Shown here: in pieces, positions 17,665 to 28,098 of the stretch
Layout: each line of letters opens with the position of its first letter
How positions within the stretch are numbered: position 1 is the first letter of the stretch
Origin: Phycisphaerae bacterium
GTDB lineage: Bacteria > Planctomycetota > Phycisphaerae > JAJVII01
Reading direction: 5' to 3'
Assembly: GCA_022072085.1 (NCBI GenBank)
Contig: JAJVII010000015.1
Location: forward strand, 186,001-250,000
DNA: 64,000 nt
The notes under the pieces: generated by a model
The model's database searches: none
The model's input: only the letters and a program-made list of their open reading frames with translations
What the model was told of the DNA's origin: nothing
Program-made: the position numbers and the translations under genes

Positions 17665-18939
17665 CTACTCCGGCTCGACCGTCAGCGCCCGCCACAGCAG
17701 GCTGAGCGCCGTCCGGGCGGCCCGCGTCCGCACGGTCTCGCGGTCGCCGGGAAAAACGTATCGGCGGGCCGAGGCGCCGCCGGGCCCCGCCAGCCCGATG
17801 AAGACCAGTCCGACGGGCTTGTCGGCCGACCCGCCGTCGGGCCCGGCGATGCCGGTGATCGACAGCGCCCAGTCGGCCCCGGTCCGGGCGTGGGCGTTGC
17901 GGGCCATCGCCTCAGCCACCGGCTCGCTGACCGCGCCGTGCTCAGCCAGCAGCGATTCCTCCACGCCCAGCAGCGCGACCTTCGCGGCGTTGGCGTAAGC
18001 CGTCAGGCCCGCGACGAAATAATCGCTGCTGCCGGGGACAGCCGTGATCATCTCGCCCAGCAGGCCGCCGGTGCAGCTCTCAGCCAGCGCGAGCGTCTGG
18101 CCTCGCCGTCTCAGCAGCTCGCCGACGACCGACTCCAGCGTCTGGTCATCACAGCCGAAACAGAACTCGCCCACGCCATCGCGGACGCGGCGCTCGGCGT
18201 CGTCGAGCATCCGCCGGGCCTGCTCGCGCGTGTCGCCCAGGGCGTAGATGCGGACCGAGACCGAGCCGCCGCCGGCCGTCGTGCCCACCTGCGGGTTGGT
18301 CCCGCGGGCCAGCAGGTCGCCCAGCCGCTCGGCCAGGTCGCTCTCGCCGATGCCGAAGGTGTGGACCGTGCGCGTGAGGCGGCAGCGCCCGTCGCCGATG
18401 CCCGCGGCGATGACGCCCGCGACCGTATCGTCGAACATCATCCGCATCTCGCGCGGCACGCCGGGCAGGCAGAAGCACTCGGCGCCGCCGACGCTGAACC
18501 GCAGCCCCGGCGCCGTGCCGATCGGGTTGACCAGCACGCCCGCCGACGCGGGGAACAACGCCTGCACGCGGTTGATATCGGCCATGCGGCGGTTGAGGCG
18601 GCGGAAGCGTTCCTGAATCTGCTCCAGGGCATCGGGGCGTTCCTGGAGCGGCTGGCCGAGCAGGTCGGCAGCCGCCTGGCGGGTCAGGTCGTCGGGCGTC
18701 GGGCCCAGCCCGCCGGTGACGACGACCCAGCCGGCCGACCGGGCGGCGGCAGCGATGGCGTCGGCGGTCGCCTTCGCGTCGTCGGCGACGACCCAGTGGC
18801 CGGTGACAGCGGCGCCCAGTTCCTCCAGCCGCCGCGACAGCCAGGCCGAGTTGGTGTCGACGGTCTGCCCGCTGACCAGTTCATCCCCGATGGCCACGAC
18901 AGCCGCCCGGCGCATCCTGTCCACGCCGATTGCTTCCAT
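17665..18939 (-). CDS. cinA: CinA-family protein (MoCF-like domain plus NMN deamidase domain)
   Basis: A 424-residue two-domain CinA. The N-terminal MoCF-like pyrophosphatase domain (AIGDELVSGQTVDTNSAWLS; VVTGGLGPTPDD) is followed by a C-terminal PncC-type nicotinamide mononucleotide deamidase domain (LALAESCTGGLLGEMIT; SITGIAGPDGGS). It is thought to recycle pyridine nucleotide by-products. GAGG seven bases before the ATG at 18939 supports this start. The antiporter gene follows 125 bases downstream on the same strand. Confidence 0.93.
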   Translation of the reverse strand: MEAIGVDRMRRAAVVAIGDELVSGQTVDTNSAWLSRRLEELGAAVTGHWVVADDAKATADAIAAAARSAGWVVVTGGLGPTPDDLTRQAAADLLGQPLQERPDALEQIQERFRRLNRRMADINRVQALFPASAGVLVNPIGTAPGLRFSVGGAECFCLPGVPREMRMMFDDTVAGVIAAGIGDGRCRLTRTVHTFGIGESDLAERLGDLLARGTNPQVGTTAGGGSVSVRIYALGDTREQARRMLDDAERRVRDGVGEFCFGCDDQTLESVVGELLRRRGQTLALAESCTGGLLGEMITAVPGSSDYFVAGLTAYANAAKVALLGVEESLLAEHGAVSEPVAEAMARNAHARTGADWALSITGIAGPDGGSADKPVGLVFIGLAGPGGASARRYVFPGDRETVRTRAARTALSLLWRALTVEPE

Positions 18940-18961
18940 GAACGACCTCGTGAGAGAAACG

Positions 18962-19109
18962 ACCGCAAAGACGCAAAGGACGCAGAGAAGAGGGAGGAGT
19001 GAGTTCAGGAGAGAGGCAAGGCCGGGAGAACAACAGGATATCGGAAATCGTTCCTGCGTCTCAGGGAATCCTCTCTCCTTCTTCTTCGCGTCCTTCGCGT
19101 CTCTGCGGT
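18962..19109. repeat. Long imperfect inverted repeat with CGCAAAGGACGC words
   Basis: The left arm (18962-18990) and right arm (19081-19109) are complementary at about 25 of 29 positions and are separated by 90 bases. Each arm repeats ACGC-AAAGG-ACGC-type words. It lies between the YchF-like gene and cinA and could fold as a large hairpin in the transcript. Confidence 0.7.
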
Positions 19110-19118
19110 GAAATCTTC

Positions 19119-20189
19119 CTAGACGTTGAATCGGATGGTGATCAGGTCGCCGTCCTGGACGACGTAGGTCTTGCCTTCCAGGCGGAACTTGCCGGCCTCG
19201 CGGGCGAACTTCATGTCGCCCAGCTCGGCGAAGTCGGACCAGTGGACGACCTCAGCCCGGATGAAGCCGCGGGCCAGGTCGGAGTGAATCTCGCCGGCGG
19301 CATCGACCGCGTGCGTGCCGGCGGCGATCGGCCAGGCGCGGCACTCGTCCTCGCCATACGTGAAAAAGACGATCTGGCTGCACGCGGTGAAGCAGGCCCG
19401 CGTCAGCCGATTCACCGCCGGCTCCTCGATGCCCAGTTCCTTGCAGAACTCCGCCTCGGCCTCGGCGTCCAGCTCTGCCAGCTCGGCTTCCAGCGTGGCC
19501 GCCAGGTCCAGCGTCGCAGCGGCGTCCTGGGTAATCTGGGCCGGCCAGGGCGGCGGGGCGTCCATCTGCCCCTCGCCCAGGTTGCGGACGACGACCACCG
19601 GCTTGGTGGTCAGCAGCGCGAAGCTGCGGAGCATCTTCTGCTCCTCGGGGTCGTGGACGATCTCCGAGAGCGGCCGCTCGTTTTCCAGGGCCTCGGCGCA
19701 TCGCTTCTGAAGCTCCAGCTCGCGGGCCATTTCCTTCGTGCGGCTGGGCTTCTTGAGCTGGGCCTCCAGCTTGTCGATGCGGTTGGTCACGGTCTGAAGG
19801 TCGGTCAGCAGGAAGTCGCTGTTGATCTCGCGCCAATCGGCTTCGGGGTCGACGCGGTCGCGATAGGCGAACACGCCGGGGTCCTCGAACGCCCGCAGCA
19901 CGACGACCAGGGCGTCGGTCTGCCGCAGCGTGGCGATGTGCCGCTGGGCGTCGGCGCGTCCGGCATCGGTGGAGAAATCCAGCCCCGGCACGTCGAGGAA
20001 CTCGATCGCGGCGTTGGTCTTCTTCTTGGGCTTGTACATGTCGGCCAGGCGGTTCAGCCGCGGGTCGGCCACCTTGACCATGGCCAGGTGCTCAGCGGCG
20101 CCTGCGGCGTCGGCCTGCTTGCCGGCGGTCAGCGAGTGAAACAGCGTCGACTTGCCGGAGAACGGCAGTCCAGTCAGTGCGATCTTCAA
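19119..20189 (-). CDS. YchF-like P-loop GTPase/ATPase with C-terminal TGS (DUF933) domain
   Basis: A 356-residue relative of YchF/OLA1, a ribosome-associated nucleotide hydrolase. The Walker A loop is GLPFSGKST rather than the usual GLPNVGKST, Walker B is in FLDVPGL, and the usual base-recognition motif is represented by NLGE. A coiled-coil helical insert follows, then a typical YchF C-terminus (FFTYGEDECRAWPI; GEIHSDLARGFI; VQDGDLITIRFNV). Divergence at the P-loop suggests a paralogue of canonical YchF. It is flanked on both sides by long palindromic spacers. Confidence 0.85.
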   Translation of the reverse strand: MKIALTGLPFSGKSTLFHSLTAGKQADAAGAAEHLAMVKVADPRLNRLADMYKPKKKTNAAIEFLDVPGLDFSTDAGRADAQRHIATLRQTDALVVVLRAFEDPGVFAYRDRVDPEADWREINSDFLLTDLQTVTNRIDKLEAQLKKPSRTKEMARELELQKRCAEALENERPLSEIVHDPEEQKMLRSFALLTTKPVVVVRNLGEGQMDAPPPWPAQITQDAAATLDLAATLEAELAELDAEAEAEFCKELGIEEPAVNRLTRACFTACSQIVFFTYGEDECRAWPIAAGTHAVDAAGEIHSDLARGFIRAEVVHWSDFAELGDMKFAREAGKFRLEGKTYVVQDGDLITIRFNV

Positions 20190-20260
20190 GTTCAGCCTCC
20201 GGGAGAGATCAGGATTCCGGCGGAGATTGTAAGTCAGGAGCCCGGCGGAAAGAAGAGGAT

Positions 20261-20430
20261 CGCTCGCAGATTACGCAGACGGCGCAGATGGGGAAGAGAA
20301 GATCGCCCACGAAGGGCCACGAAGTCTTGAACCAGAGACCATCAGGATACTGATTTCGGTCGCCCCCTTCGTGGGAACCCCGTCCTATCTGGGGTCTGCG
20401 ACCCCTGCGCCATCTGCGAGCGATCTGCGG
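20261..20430. repeat. Nested palindromic spacer (two word families)
   Basis: An outer inverted pair of CGCAGAT-type words (20261-20291 with 20407-20430) encloses an inner pair of CCCACGAAGG words (about 20309-20326 with 20364-20374). The spacer lies between the MarR stop and the YchF-like start and has no coding potential. Confidence 0.6.
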
Positions 20431-20907
20431 CTATTCTTCCGGGCGGACCGAGGCGGCCATCGTCTGGCGAATCTTGCGCATCAGCGACATGAACTGCTCG
20501 ATGTCGGACTCTTCCAGTTCCGACAGCACCTTGACCGACTGGCTGAGACGGCCCTGGCGGAATTCCTCGCGGGCGCGCCGGCCGGTGTCCGACAGCGACA
20601 CGTCCACTTTGCGTTTGTCGTGCGGGTTGATGCTGCACTGGATCAGCGGATGGTCGAACTTGCTCTCCAGGGCCCGGACGATCCGCGACATCTGCGCCGG
20701 CAGCACGCCGATCTGACGCTGAAGCTGCCCCACATTCATCGTGCCCTGCCGAGACAGCAGGTCCAGCGCCAGATACTCGGTCTCGCTCAGGTCCCAGCCG
20801 CCGGTGGACCGCTGCTGCTGACGCATCTGCCAGCCGATGAGGGAAATGTTAAAAATCTCCTCGGCCATCTTGACCAGGGCCGACTCATCCTTGGCATGTG
20901 GCGGCAT
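20431..20907 (-). CDS. MarR-family transcriptional regulator
   Basis: A 158-residue winged-helix regulator. The DNA-binding segment is LSETEYLALDLLSRQGTMNV followed by recognition helix residues QMSRIVRALE, and the wing contains NPHDKRKVDVSLSDTG, the D-x-R-hinge of the family. The ATG at 20907 is preferred to a TTG at 20961. A promoter with TATGAT and a 14-bp palindrome over the -35 lies upstream, suggesting autorepression. Target genes and ligand are unknown; it is not divergent from an obvious efflux gene. Confidence 0.87.
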   Translation of the reverse strand: MPPHAKDESALVKMAEEIFNISLIGWQMRQQQRSTGGWDLSETEYLALDLLSRQGTMNVGQLQRQIGVLPAQMSRIVRALESKFDHPLIQCSINPHDKRKVDVSLSDTGRRAREEFRQGRLSQSVKVLSELEESDIEQFMSLMRKIRQTMAASVRPEE

Positions 20908-20960
20908 CGCAGTGGGTCCCTGCCAGTTGAGATTGCCTGTCGGGGCGTGACTCTCCGCCA

Positions 20961-20988
20961 ATCATATCAGTCTGCAAAAAGTTCGCAA
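20961..20988 (-). promoter_or_regulatory. Promoter of the MarR-type regulator
   Basis: Minus strand: TTGCGA (20983-20988) and TATGAT (20961-20966) separated by 16 bases, about 55 bases upstream of the MarR start. Confidence 0.55.
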
Positions 20989-20995
20989 TTGTGAA
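20982..20995. promoter_or_regulatory. Candidate MarR operator, 14-bp palindrome
   Basis: TTCGCAATTGTGAA is symmetric except for the fourth base from each end (TTC-n-CAATTG-n-GAA). It overlaps the -35 hexamer of the MarR promoter, the expected position for an autorepressor site. Confidence 0.5.
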
Positions 20996-21018
20996 ATGAA
21001 TCGCCGAAGCGGGCCATC

Positions 21019-21660
21019 TCAGCCGCCCTGCCCGCCCGGGGACGAGGGGGCCGCGCCGGCGGCGCGGATGATGAACAGCGCCTCGGGGGCCATCAGGTTG
21101 GGCAGGCCGAGGGTCCGCACCGGCGCGCCTTTGCGGAGATACTCGGCGTGCTCGATGACCCCGCCCAGCTTGCGGCAGAGTCGGCGGAAGTCGCGGAGGG
21201 TCAGCACGCGGATGTTGGGCGTCTCGTACCACGGGAACGGCAGCGCCCGGGTGACGGGCATGCGGCCGCGGAAAACGATCTGCCAGCGCAGCCGCCAGTA
21301 GCCGAAGTTGGGCACGGTGACGATGCCCCGCCGCCCGACGCGGAGCACCTCGCGCAGGACCAGGTCGGTGCGGTGGGTGACCTGGAGGGTCTCGTTGAGC
21401 AGGACCACGTCGTAGCTGCCGTCGGGAAACCCGGCGATGCCCTGGTCCAGGTCGGCCTGCACGACGTCCACGCCGCTCTCGACGCAGCGGGCGATGGCGT
21501 CCGGGTCGATCTCGATGCCCAGGCCCCGGACGCCGCGTTCCTCGGCCAGCCGCCGCAGCAGCACGCCGTCGCCGCAGCCGAGATCCAGTACGCGCGAGCC
21601 CGGCTCGACCAGTTCGCAGATGCGGTCGTAGTGGTGCGGGGCGCTGAGGCGTGCGCTCAT
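21019..21660 (-). CDS. metW: Methionine biosynthesis protein MetW
   Basis: A 213-residue SAM-methyltransferase-fold protein found with MetX in acetylation- or succinylation-type methionine synthesis. The SAM loop is VLDLGCGDGVLL, and the MetW-specific tail (VTVPNFGYWRLR; PFPWYETPNIRVLT) is present. The ATG at 21660 overlaps the metX stop by four bases (ATGA), so translation is coupled; an earlier in-frame codon at 21672 lies within metX. Confidence 0.94.
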   Translation of the reverse strand: MSARLSAPHHYDRICELVEPGSRVLDLGCGDGVLLRRLAEERGVRGLGIEIDPDAIARCVESGVDVVQADLDQGIAGFPDGSYDVVLLNETLQVTHRTDLVLREVLRVGRRGIVTVPNFGYWRLRWQIVFRGRMPVTRALPFPWYETPNIRVLTLRDFRRLCRKLGGVIEHAEYLRKGAPVRTLGLPNLMAPEALFIIRAAGAAPSSPGGQGG

Positions 21661-22856
21661 CGTACTCGACATTGCTTGGCGGACTCGTCCAGGAAACCGC
21701 GCACGATGCGGTGGAGTTCCGGAAACTCCAGCAGAAACGCGTCGTGCCCGTGGTCGGTCTTCAGGTTCGCGTAGGTCGCCCGCTTGCCGGTGCGGATCAG
21801 GGCGTTGACGATCTCGCGGCTCTGGTAGGCCGGGAACAGCCAGTCGGTCGTGAAGCTGACGACCAGGAACCGCGACGAGGCCCGGGCCATGGCCGCATCG
21901 AGCGTGCCGTGCTGGGCCACCAGGTCGAAGTAGTCCATCGCCTTGGTGAAGTAGAGATAGCTGTTGGCGTCGAACCGCTCGACGAAGCGATTGCCCTGGT
22001 GATCGAGATACGTCTCGACTTCAAACTCGCTCGAAAAGTCGTAGGCCGGGCCCGCGGCGTTGCGGAGCTGTCGGCCGAACTTCCAGCGCATCTTCTCTTC
22101 GCTGAGGTAGGTGATGTGCCCGATCATCCGGGCGATCGCCAGCCCGCGCCGCGGCAGCGGCCCGCCGTAGAACTGGCCGCCGTTGAAGTCGGGATCGGAG
22201 ACGATGGCGTTCCTGCCGATCGCGTTCCAGGCAATGGCCTGCGGGCTCAGCCGGGCGGCTGCGGCGATGACCATCGTCGTCGCGACGCGGTCGGGATAGA
22301 GGATCGGCCAGGCCAGCGCCTGCTGCCCGCCGAGCGAGCCGCCGGTGACGCAGAGCAGCTTCTCGATGCCGAGATGGTCGATCAGCAGCCGCTGGACGTG
22401 GACCATGTCCTCGACGGTGATGATCGGGAAGTCCAGTCCCCAGGGCCTGCCGGTGGCCGGGTTGGGGTCAGCCGGTCCGGTCGTGCCCGAGCAGCCGCCC
22501 AAACAGTTGGAGCAGATGACGAAATACTTGTCGGTGTCGATCGGCTTGCCGGGCCCGACCATGATGTCCCACCAGCCGGTCTTGGCGTCGCCGGCGGCGT
22601 GCAGGCCCGCGACGTGGGCGTCGCCGGTGAGGGCGTGGATGATGAGGACCGCGTTGTCGCGGGCCTCGTTGAGCGTACCGAGGGTCTCGTAGCGGACGCG
22701 GATGGGCCCGAGCCTTCGGCCGCAACTGAGGGTCAACTCGTCGGGCGGCCCCGCGAGGGTCACGTCTCGCGGCTGCACAATGCCGGCGCTGGCCGACCCG
22801 GGGGTGTAGTCGGCTTCGAATTTCGCAGCCTCGGTCTGTCGGTCGGTCTCAGCCAA
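21657..22856 (-). CDS. metX: Homoserine O-acyltransferase MetX
   Basis: Activates homoserine for methionine synthesis by O-acylation, usually with acetyl-CoA. The 399-residue alpha/beta hydrolase has the nucleophile Ser in GGSLGGQQAL, the Asp in TTDWLFPAYQS and the His in HGHDAFLLE. Early motifs DAHVAG and TGWWD are typical. The start is a TTG at 22856 with GAGGA six bases upstream; no ATG precedes the conserved region. Acetyl versus succinyl specificity is not settled by sequence alone. It forms an operon with metW. Confidence 0.94.
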   Translation of the reverse strand: MAETDRQTEAAKFEADYTPGSASAGIVQPRDVTLAGPPDELTLSCGRRLGPIRVRYETLGTLNEARDNAVLIIHALTGDAHVAGLHAAGDAKTGWWDIMVGPGKPIDTDKYFVICSNCLGGCSGTTGPADPNPATGRPWGLDFPIITVEDMVHVQRLLIDHLGIEKLLCVTGGSLGGQQALAWPILYPDRVATTMVIAAAARLSPQAIAWNAIGRNAIVSDPDFNGGQFYGGPLPRRGLAIARMIGHITYLSEEKMRWKFGRQLRNAAGPAYDFSSEFEVETYLDHQGNRFVERFDANSYLYFTKAMDYFDLVAQHGTLDAAMARASSRFLVVSFTTDWLFPAYQSREIVNALIRTGKRATYANLKTDHGHDAFLLEFPELHRIVRGFLDESAKQCRVR

Positions 22857-22928
22857 CGCGCGTCCTCTGCTGGAATTTCGTCCAGTATAGCGGAATCGCG
22901 ATTGAAGTGAAGTAGCCGGTGCGGCGAA

Positions 22929-22979
22929 GGGGTCGGGGGTCGGGGGCTAGGGGGCGGTCTGACTGACCCCTGACCCCGG
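22929..22979. repeat. Palindromic spacer of GGGGTCGG words
   Basis: The left GGGGTCGGGGGTCGGGGG and right TGACCCCTGACCCC words form an imperfect hairpin about 13 bases past the accD stop, between accD and metX. It may act as a terminator without a T-run. Confidence 0.55.
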
Positions 22980-22991
22980 ATCCCTGCCCTC

Positions 22992-23885
22992 TCACTTGCC
23001 AGCGTAGTCGATGATGCGGGCGATTTCGCTGCGCATGTCCTTGCGATCGACGATGAAATCGACGAAGCCCTTCTCCTGGAGGAACTCGGCCCGCTGGAAG
23101 CCCTCGGGCAGCTCGACGCGGATCGTCTGGAAGATCGTCCGCGGGCCGGCGAAGCCGACCAGCGCCTTGGGCTCAGCCAGGATCAGGTCGCCCAGCATCG
23201 CGAAGCTCGCGGTCACGCCGCCGGTCGTCGGGTCGCAGAGCACGGAGATGAACAGGCCGCCGGCGTCGTCCAATCGGGCCAGCGCCGCCGAGGTCTTGGC
23301 CATCTGGGCCAGAGAGATCGCCCCCTCCTGCATGCGGGCGCCGCCGGAGGTTGAGAAGACCACCAGCGGCAGATCCTCCTCGGTCGCCCGCTCGATGGCC
23401 CGGGTCAGCTTTTCGCCGACGACGCTGCCCATCGAGCCCATCATGAACGTCGGGTCGAGCACCGCGAGGATCACCGCCCTGCCCTTGATGAAACTCTTGC
23501 CCACGACGATCGCGTCGAGTTGGCCGGTCTTCTTCTGCTCCGCCGTCAGACGCTCGGCGTAGCCCTTGCGGTCGGTGAACTGGAGCGGGTCGGTCGGGGC
23601 GACCTCCTGTGCGAACTCCTCGAAGCTGTCGGGGTCGCAGGTGATCTCGATCCGGCGGCGGGCGCTGACACGGTAGTGCTGGCCGCACTCGGGGCAGCAG
23701 TTGAGCTGCTCCTCGACGATCTTGCGGTAGACCATCGACTCGCAGCCGGGGCAGCGCATCCAGAGGCCCTCGGGCACGTCGGCCTTCTTGCTGGGGGCGA
23801 ACCCCTCCCAGGCGATGTTGCGCAGGGCCGGCGGGCGGGCCGCCTCCTTGCCGTTGCCGCGGTTCTGTTCGCTGCTGTTTTCCAT
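22992..23885 (-). CDS. accD: Acetyl-CoA carboxylase carboxyltransferase subunit beta
   Basis: Beta subunit of the carboxyltransferase that makes malonyl-CoA for fatty acid synthesis. The 297 residues include an N-terminal four-Cys zinc ribbon (CPGC and CPEC, about 44-66) and the crotonase-like core with GGARMQEG and GGVTASFAMLGD. The start at 23885 is the last ATG before the conserved region; its ribosome site is weak. The partner accA is not in the window. Confidence 0.95.
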   Translation of the reverse strand: MENSSEQNRGNGKEAARPPALRNIAWEGFAPSKKADVPEGLWMRCPGCESMVYRKIVEEQLNCCPECGQHYRVSARRRIEITCDPDSFEEFAQEVAPTDPLQFTDRKGYAERLTAEQKKTGQLDAIVVGKSFIKGRAVILAVLDPTFMMGSMGSVVGEKLTRAIERATEEDLPLVVFSTSGGARMQEGAISLAQMAKTSAALARLDDAGGLFISVLCDPTTGGVTASFAMLGDLILAEPKALVGFAGPRTIFQTIRVELPEGFQRAEFLQEKGFVDFIVDRKDMRSEIARIIDYAGK

Positions 23886-23929
23886 CGTGGATTGCACCCG
23901 GGAGAATGGATCGTCTCGTTGCCTTACCG

Positions 23930-24517
23930 CTATCTCTGGTCCACCGGCTCGACCTCGAACCGCTGGGGGCCGTCGGGCGACGCCTGGACCATCGACCAGA
24001 CCTGCGAAATTTCGCCCCGGCCGAGGTAGCACCGCACCAGGGCCGCCGCCATCGGCGGGGCCACCACCGCCACGTTCACCGCCCCGCTGGGCTCGTGATG
24101 CCGCGCCAGGATCGCATCGACCGCCTCAGCCACACGCCCGTAGGCGGCCTCGAACGACTCGCCCTCGGGCGGGGTGACGGCGGCGGGCTCCTCCAGCCAG
24201 CGGCGGTAGACTCGCGGCTGGCGGTGTTCGATCTGGGCGGGGGTGGAGCCCTGCCAAAGCCCCAGGTCCAGTTCGGACAATCCCTTAGCGACGCGGACCT
24301 TCATCCGCCGCCCCTTGGCGACCGCCTTGGCCGTCGCCGTCGAGGCCTCGTCATCGGGGGCGTAGATGGCCGTCAGCTCCACCTCGGCCATCTGTCGGCG
24401 GGCCGACTCGCTCTGCTCCTGCCCGACAGCCGACAGGGGCATGGACAGCCGCCCCTGGAGGCGGCCCTCGCCCTGGTAGTCGGTCTGGCCGGACTGGATC
24501 AGATAGATCGTCATCAT
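23930..24517 (-). CDS. Histidine-phosphatase-fold protein lacking catalytic residues
   Basis: A 195-residue phosphoglycerate-mutase-like protein. The fold signature is clear (GQTDYQGEGRLQGRL near the N-terminus, then the acid-bearing GLSELDLGLWQG), but the invariant RHG is replaced by QSG (LIQSGQT), and the second catalytic His motif (VxHG) by VVAPPM. Without either histidine no phosphohistidine intermediate can form, so a binding or regulatory role is likely. The start is one of two adjacent ATGs. It lies between accD and rpe on the same strand. Confidence 0.85.
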   Translation of the reverse strand: MMTIYLIQSGQTDYQGEGRLQGRLSMPLSAVGQEQSESARRQMAEVELTAIYAPDDEASTATAKAVAKGRRMKVRVAKGLSELDLGLWQGSTPAQIEHRQPRVYRRWLEEPAAVTPPEGESFEAAYGRVAEAVDAILARHHEPSGAVNVAVVAPPMAAALVRCYLGRGEISQVWSMVQASPDGPQRFEVEPVDQR

Positions 24518-24572
24518 CTCACGCTGCCGCCCCCGGGACCGGACGCCGGGCCCGGACCATGGATCGGATGCA

Positions 24573-25313
24573 TTATTGTTGCCGAGTCGAGGCCGACCTG
24601 CAAGCGGAGACTGCCGAGGAAATCGCCCGGACGGCGGCGGCCGGATCGGGTCGGCCGAATATGGAACTGCCTGCCACCAATACGTTTGCGCCTGCCGAGA
24701 CGGCCCGCGGGGCGGTCCGCTCGTCGATGCCCCCGTCGATTTCCAGGTATTGCCCGGGCCCCAGGCGTCGGCGGATCTGCTCGCACTTGGGCAGGACCGA
24801 CTCCATGAACCGCTGCCCGCCAAAGCCCGGGAACACGCTCATCACCAGCACGAGATCCACCCCGCCGTCAGCCGGGGCGACCTCCAGCAGCGGGGCGATG
24901 GCGTCAGCCGGCGTGTCGGGGTTCAGCGTCACCCCCACCCGCAGGCCGAGCTGGCGGATGCGGGCCGCCGCCTCCAGCGGGCGGGCGACGGCCTCGATCT
25001 GGAAGTTGACCAGGTCGCAGCCGGCCGCCGCGAAGGCCGGGGCATACTTGAGCGGGTCGGTCACCATCAGGTGGGCGTCCAGGACGTGGATCCAGCCCTT
25101 GCGGACCGACTCAGCCACCGGCGGGCCCATGCTGAGGTTCTCGACGAAGTGGCCGTCCATGACGTCCAGGTGCAGCCAGCGGACGCCGGCCCCCTCGATG
25201 GCCGCCAGTTGCTCGCCCATGCGAAGGAAGTCGCACGCCAGCAGCGACGGAGCAATGACCACCCCGTCAGCCGACGGGAATTCGCGGGCCGGTTTGCCGC
25301 TGGTTGCGTTCAT
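24573..25313 (-). CDS. rpe: Ribulose-phosphate 3-epimerase
   Basis: Interconverts ribulose 5-phosphate and xylulose 5-phosphate. The 246-residue TIM barrel has all metal and acid-base residues visible: Ser in APSLLACDF, His and Asp in WLHLDVMDGHFV, His in DAHLMV and Asp in EIDGGI; MSVFPGFGGQRF is the phosphate loop. It sits in a minus-strand run with pgk and gap and connects to the xylulokinase reaction at the other end of the window. Confidence 0.96.
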   Translation of the reverse strand: MNATSGKPAREFPSADGVVIAPSLLACDFLRMGEQLAAIEGAGVRWLHLDVMDGHFVENLSMGPPVAESVRKGWIHVLDAHLMVTDPLKYAPAFAAAGCDLVNFQIEAVARPLEAAARIRQLGLRVGVTLNPDTPADAIAPLLEVAPADGGVDLVLVMSVFPGFGGQRFMESVLPKCEQIRRRLGPGQYLEIDGGIDERTAPRAVSAGANVLVAGSSIFGRPDPAAAVRAISSAVSACRSASTRQQ

Positions 25314-25330
25314 CGGAGTCCCGAAAGAAG

Positions 25331-25408
25331 CTGGAGGCTAGAGACGAGAGGCTAGCAAGAGAATGCACTCTCTTCACTAGCCTCTGGCCTCTAGCCCCTG
25401 GCCTCCAG
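25331..25408. repeat. Long hairpin-forming spacer of GGCTAGAG words
   Basis: The left arm starts CTGGAGGCTAGAG and the right arm ends in CCTGGCCTCCAG. The arms are complementary apart from an eight-base insertion, with the loop around 25364-25372. It fills the gap between rpe and pgk and ends four bases before the pgk stop. Confidence 0.7.
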
Positions 25409-25412
25409 TTCC

Positions 25413-26678
<1,266 letters not shown>

Positions 26679-26701
26679 GGTGTTTCTCCTGCTCGGGTGC
26701 A

Positions 26702-26821
26702 ACACGAAGGACCACTGAGATGAAGAAAGGGCCACGAAGGGGAGGAGAAAGTGTGGAAGGAAGCGTCTTCTCTTCAACCCTTCTGTCGCCTTCGTGGCCC
26801 TTCGCGTCGAACTTCGTGTCC
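26702..26821. repeat. Palindromic spacer of CACGAAGG words
   Basis: The left arm carries ACACGAAGGACC and GGGCCACGAAGG. The right arm carries CCTTCGTGGCCC and CTTCGTGTCC in mirror order. The intervening 50 bases are purine-rich. It separates pgk from gap. Confidence 0.65.
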
Positions 26822-26835
26822 TTCGCGTGGGTGTC

Positions 26836-27971
<1,136 letters not shown>

Positions 27972-28098
27972 GTGCCAGGCGGTCTGGCCGACGAGCCGGA
28001 AGCTGAGGGGCTCCGGGTCCGAATGGTCCAGGCTGGGCGCGGCCGTCGCGAGACTGTATACATGGAGCGTCCCAGCTACCCACCGGAGGCGTACGATA

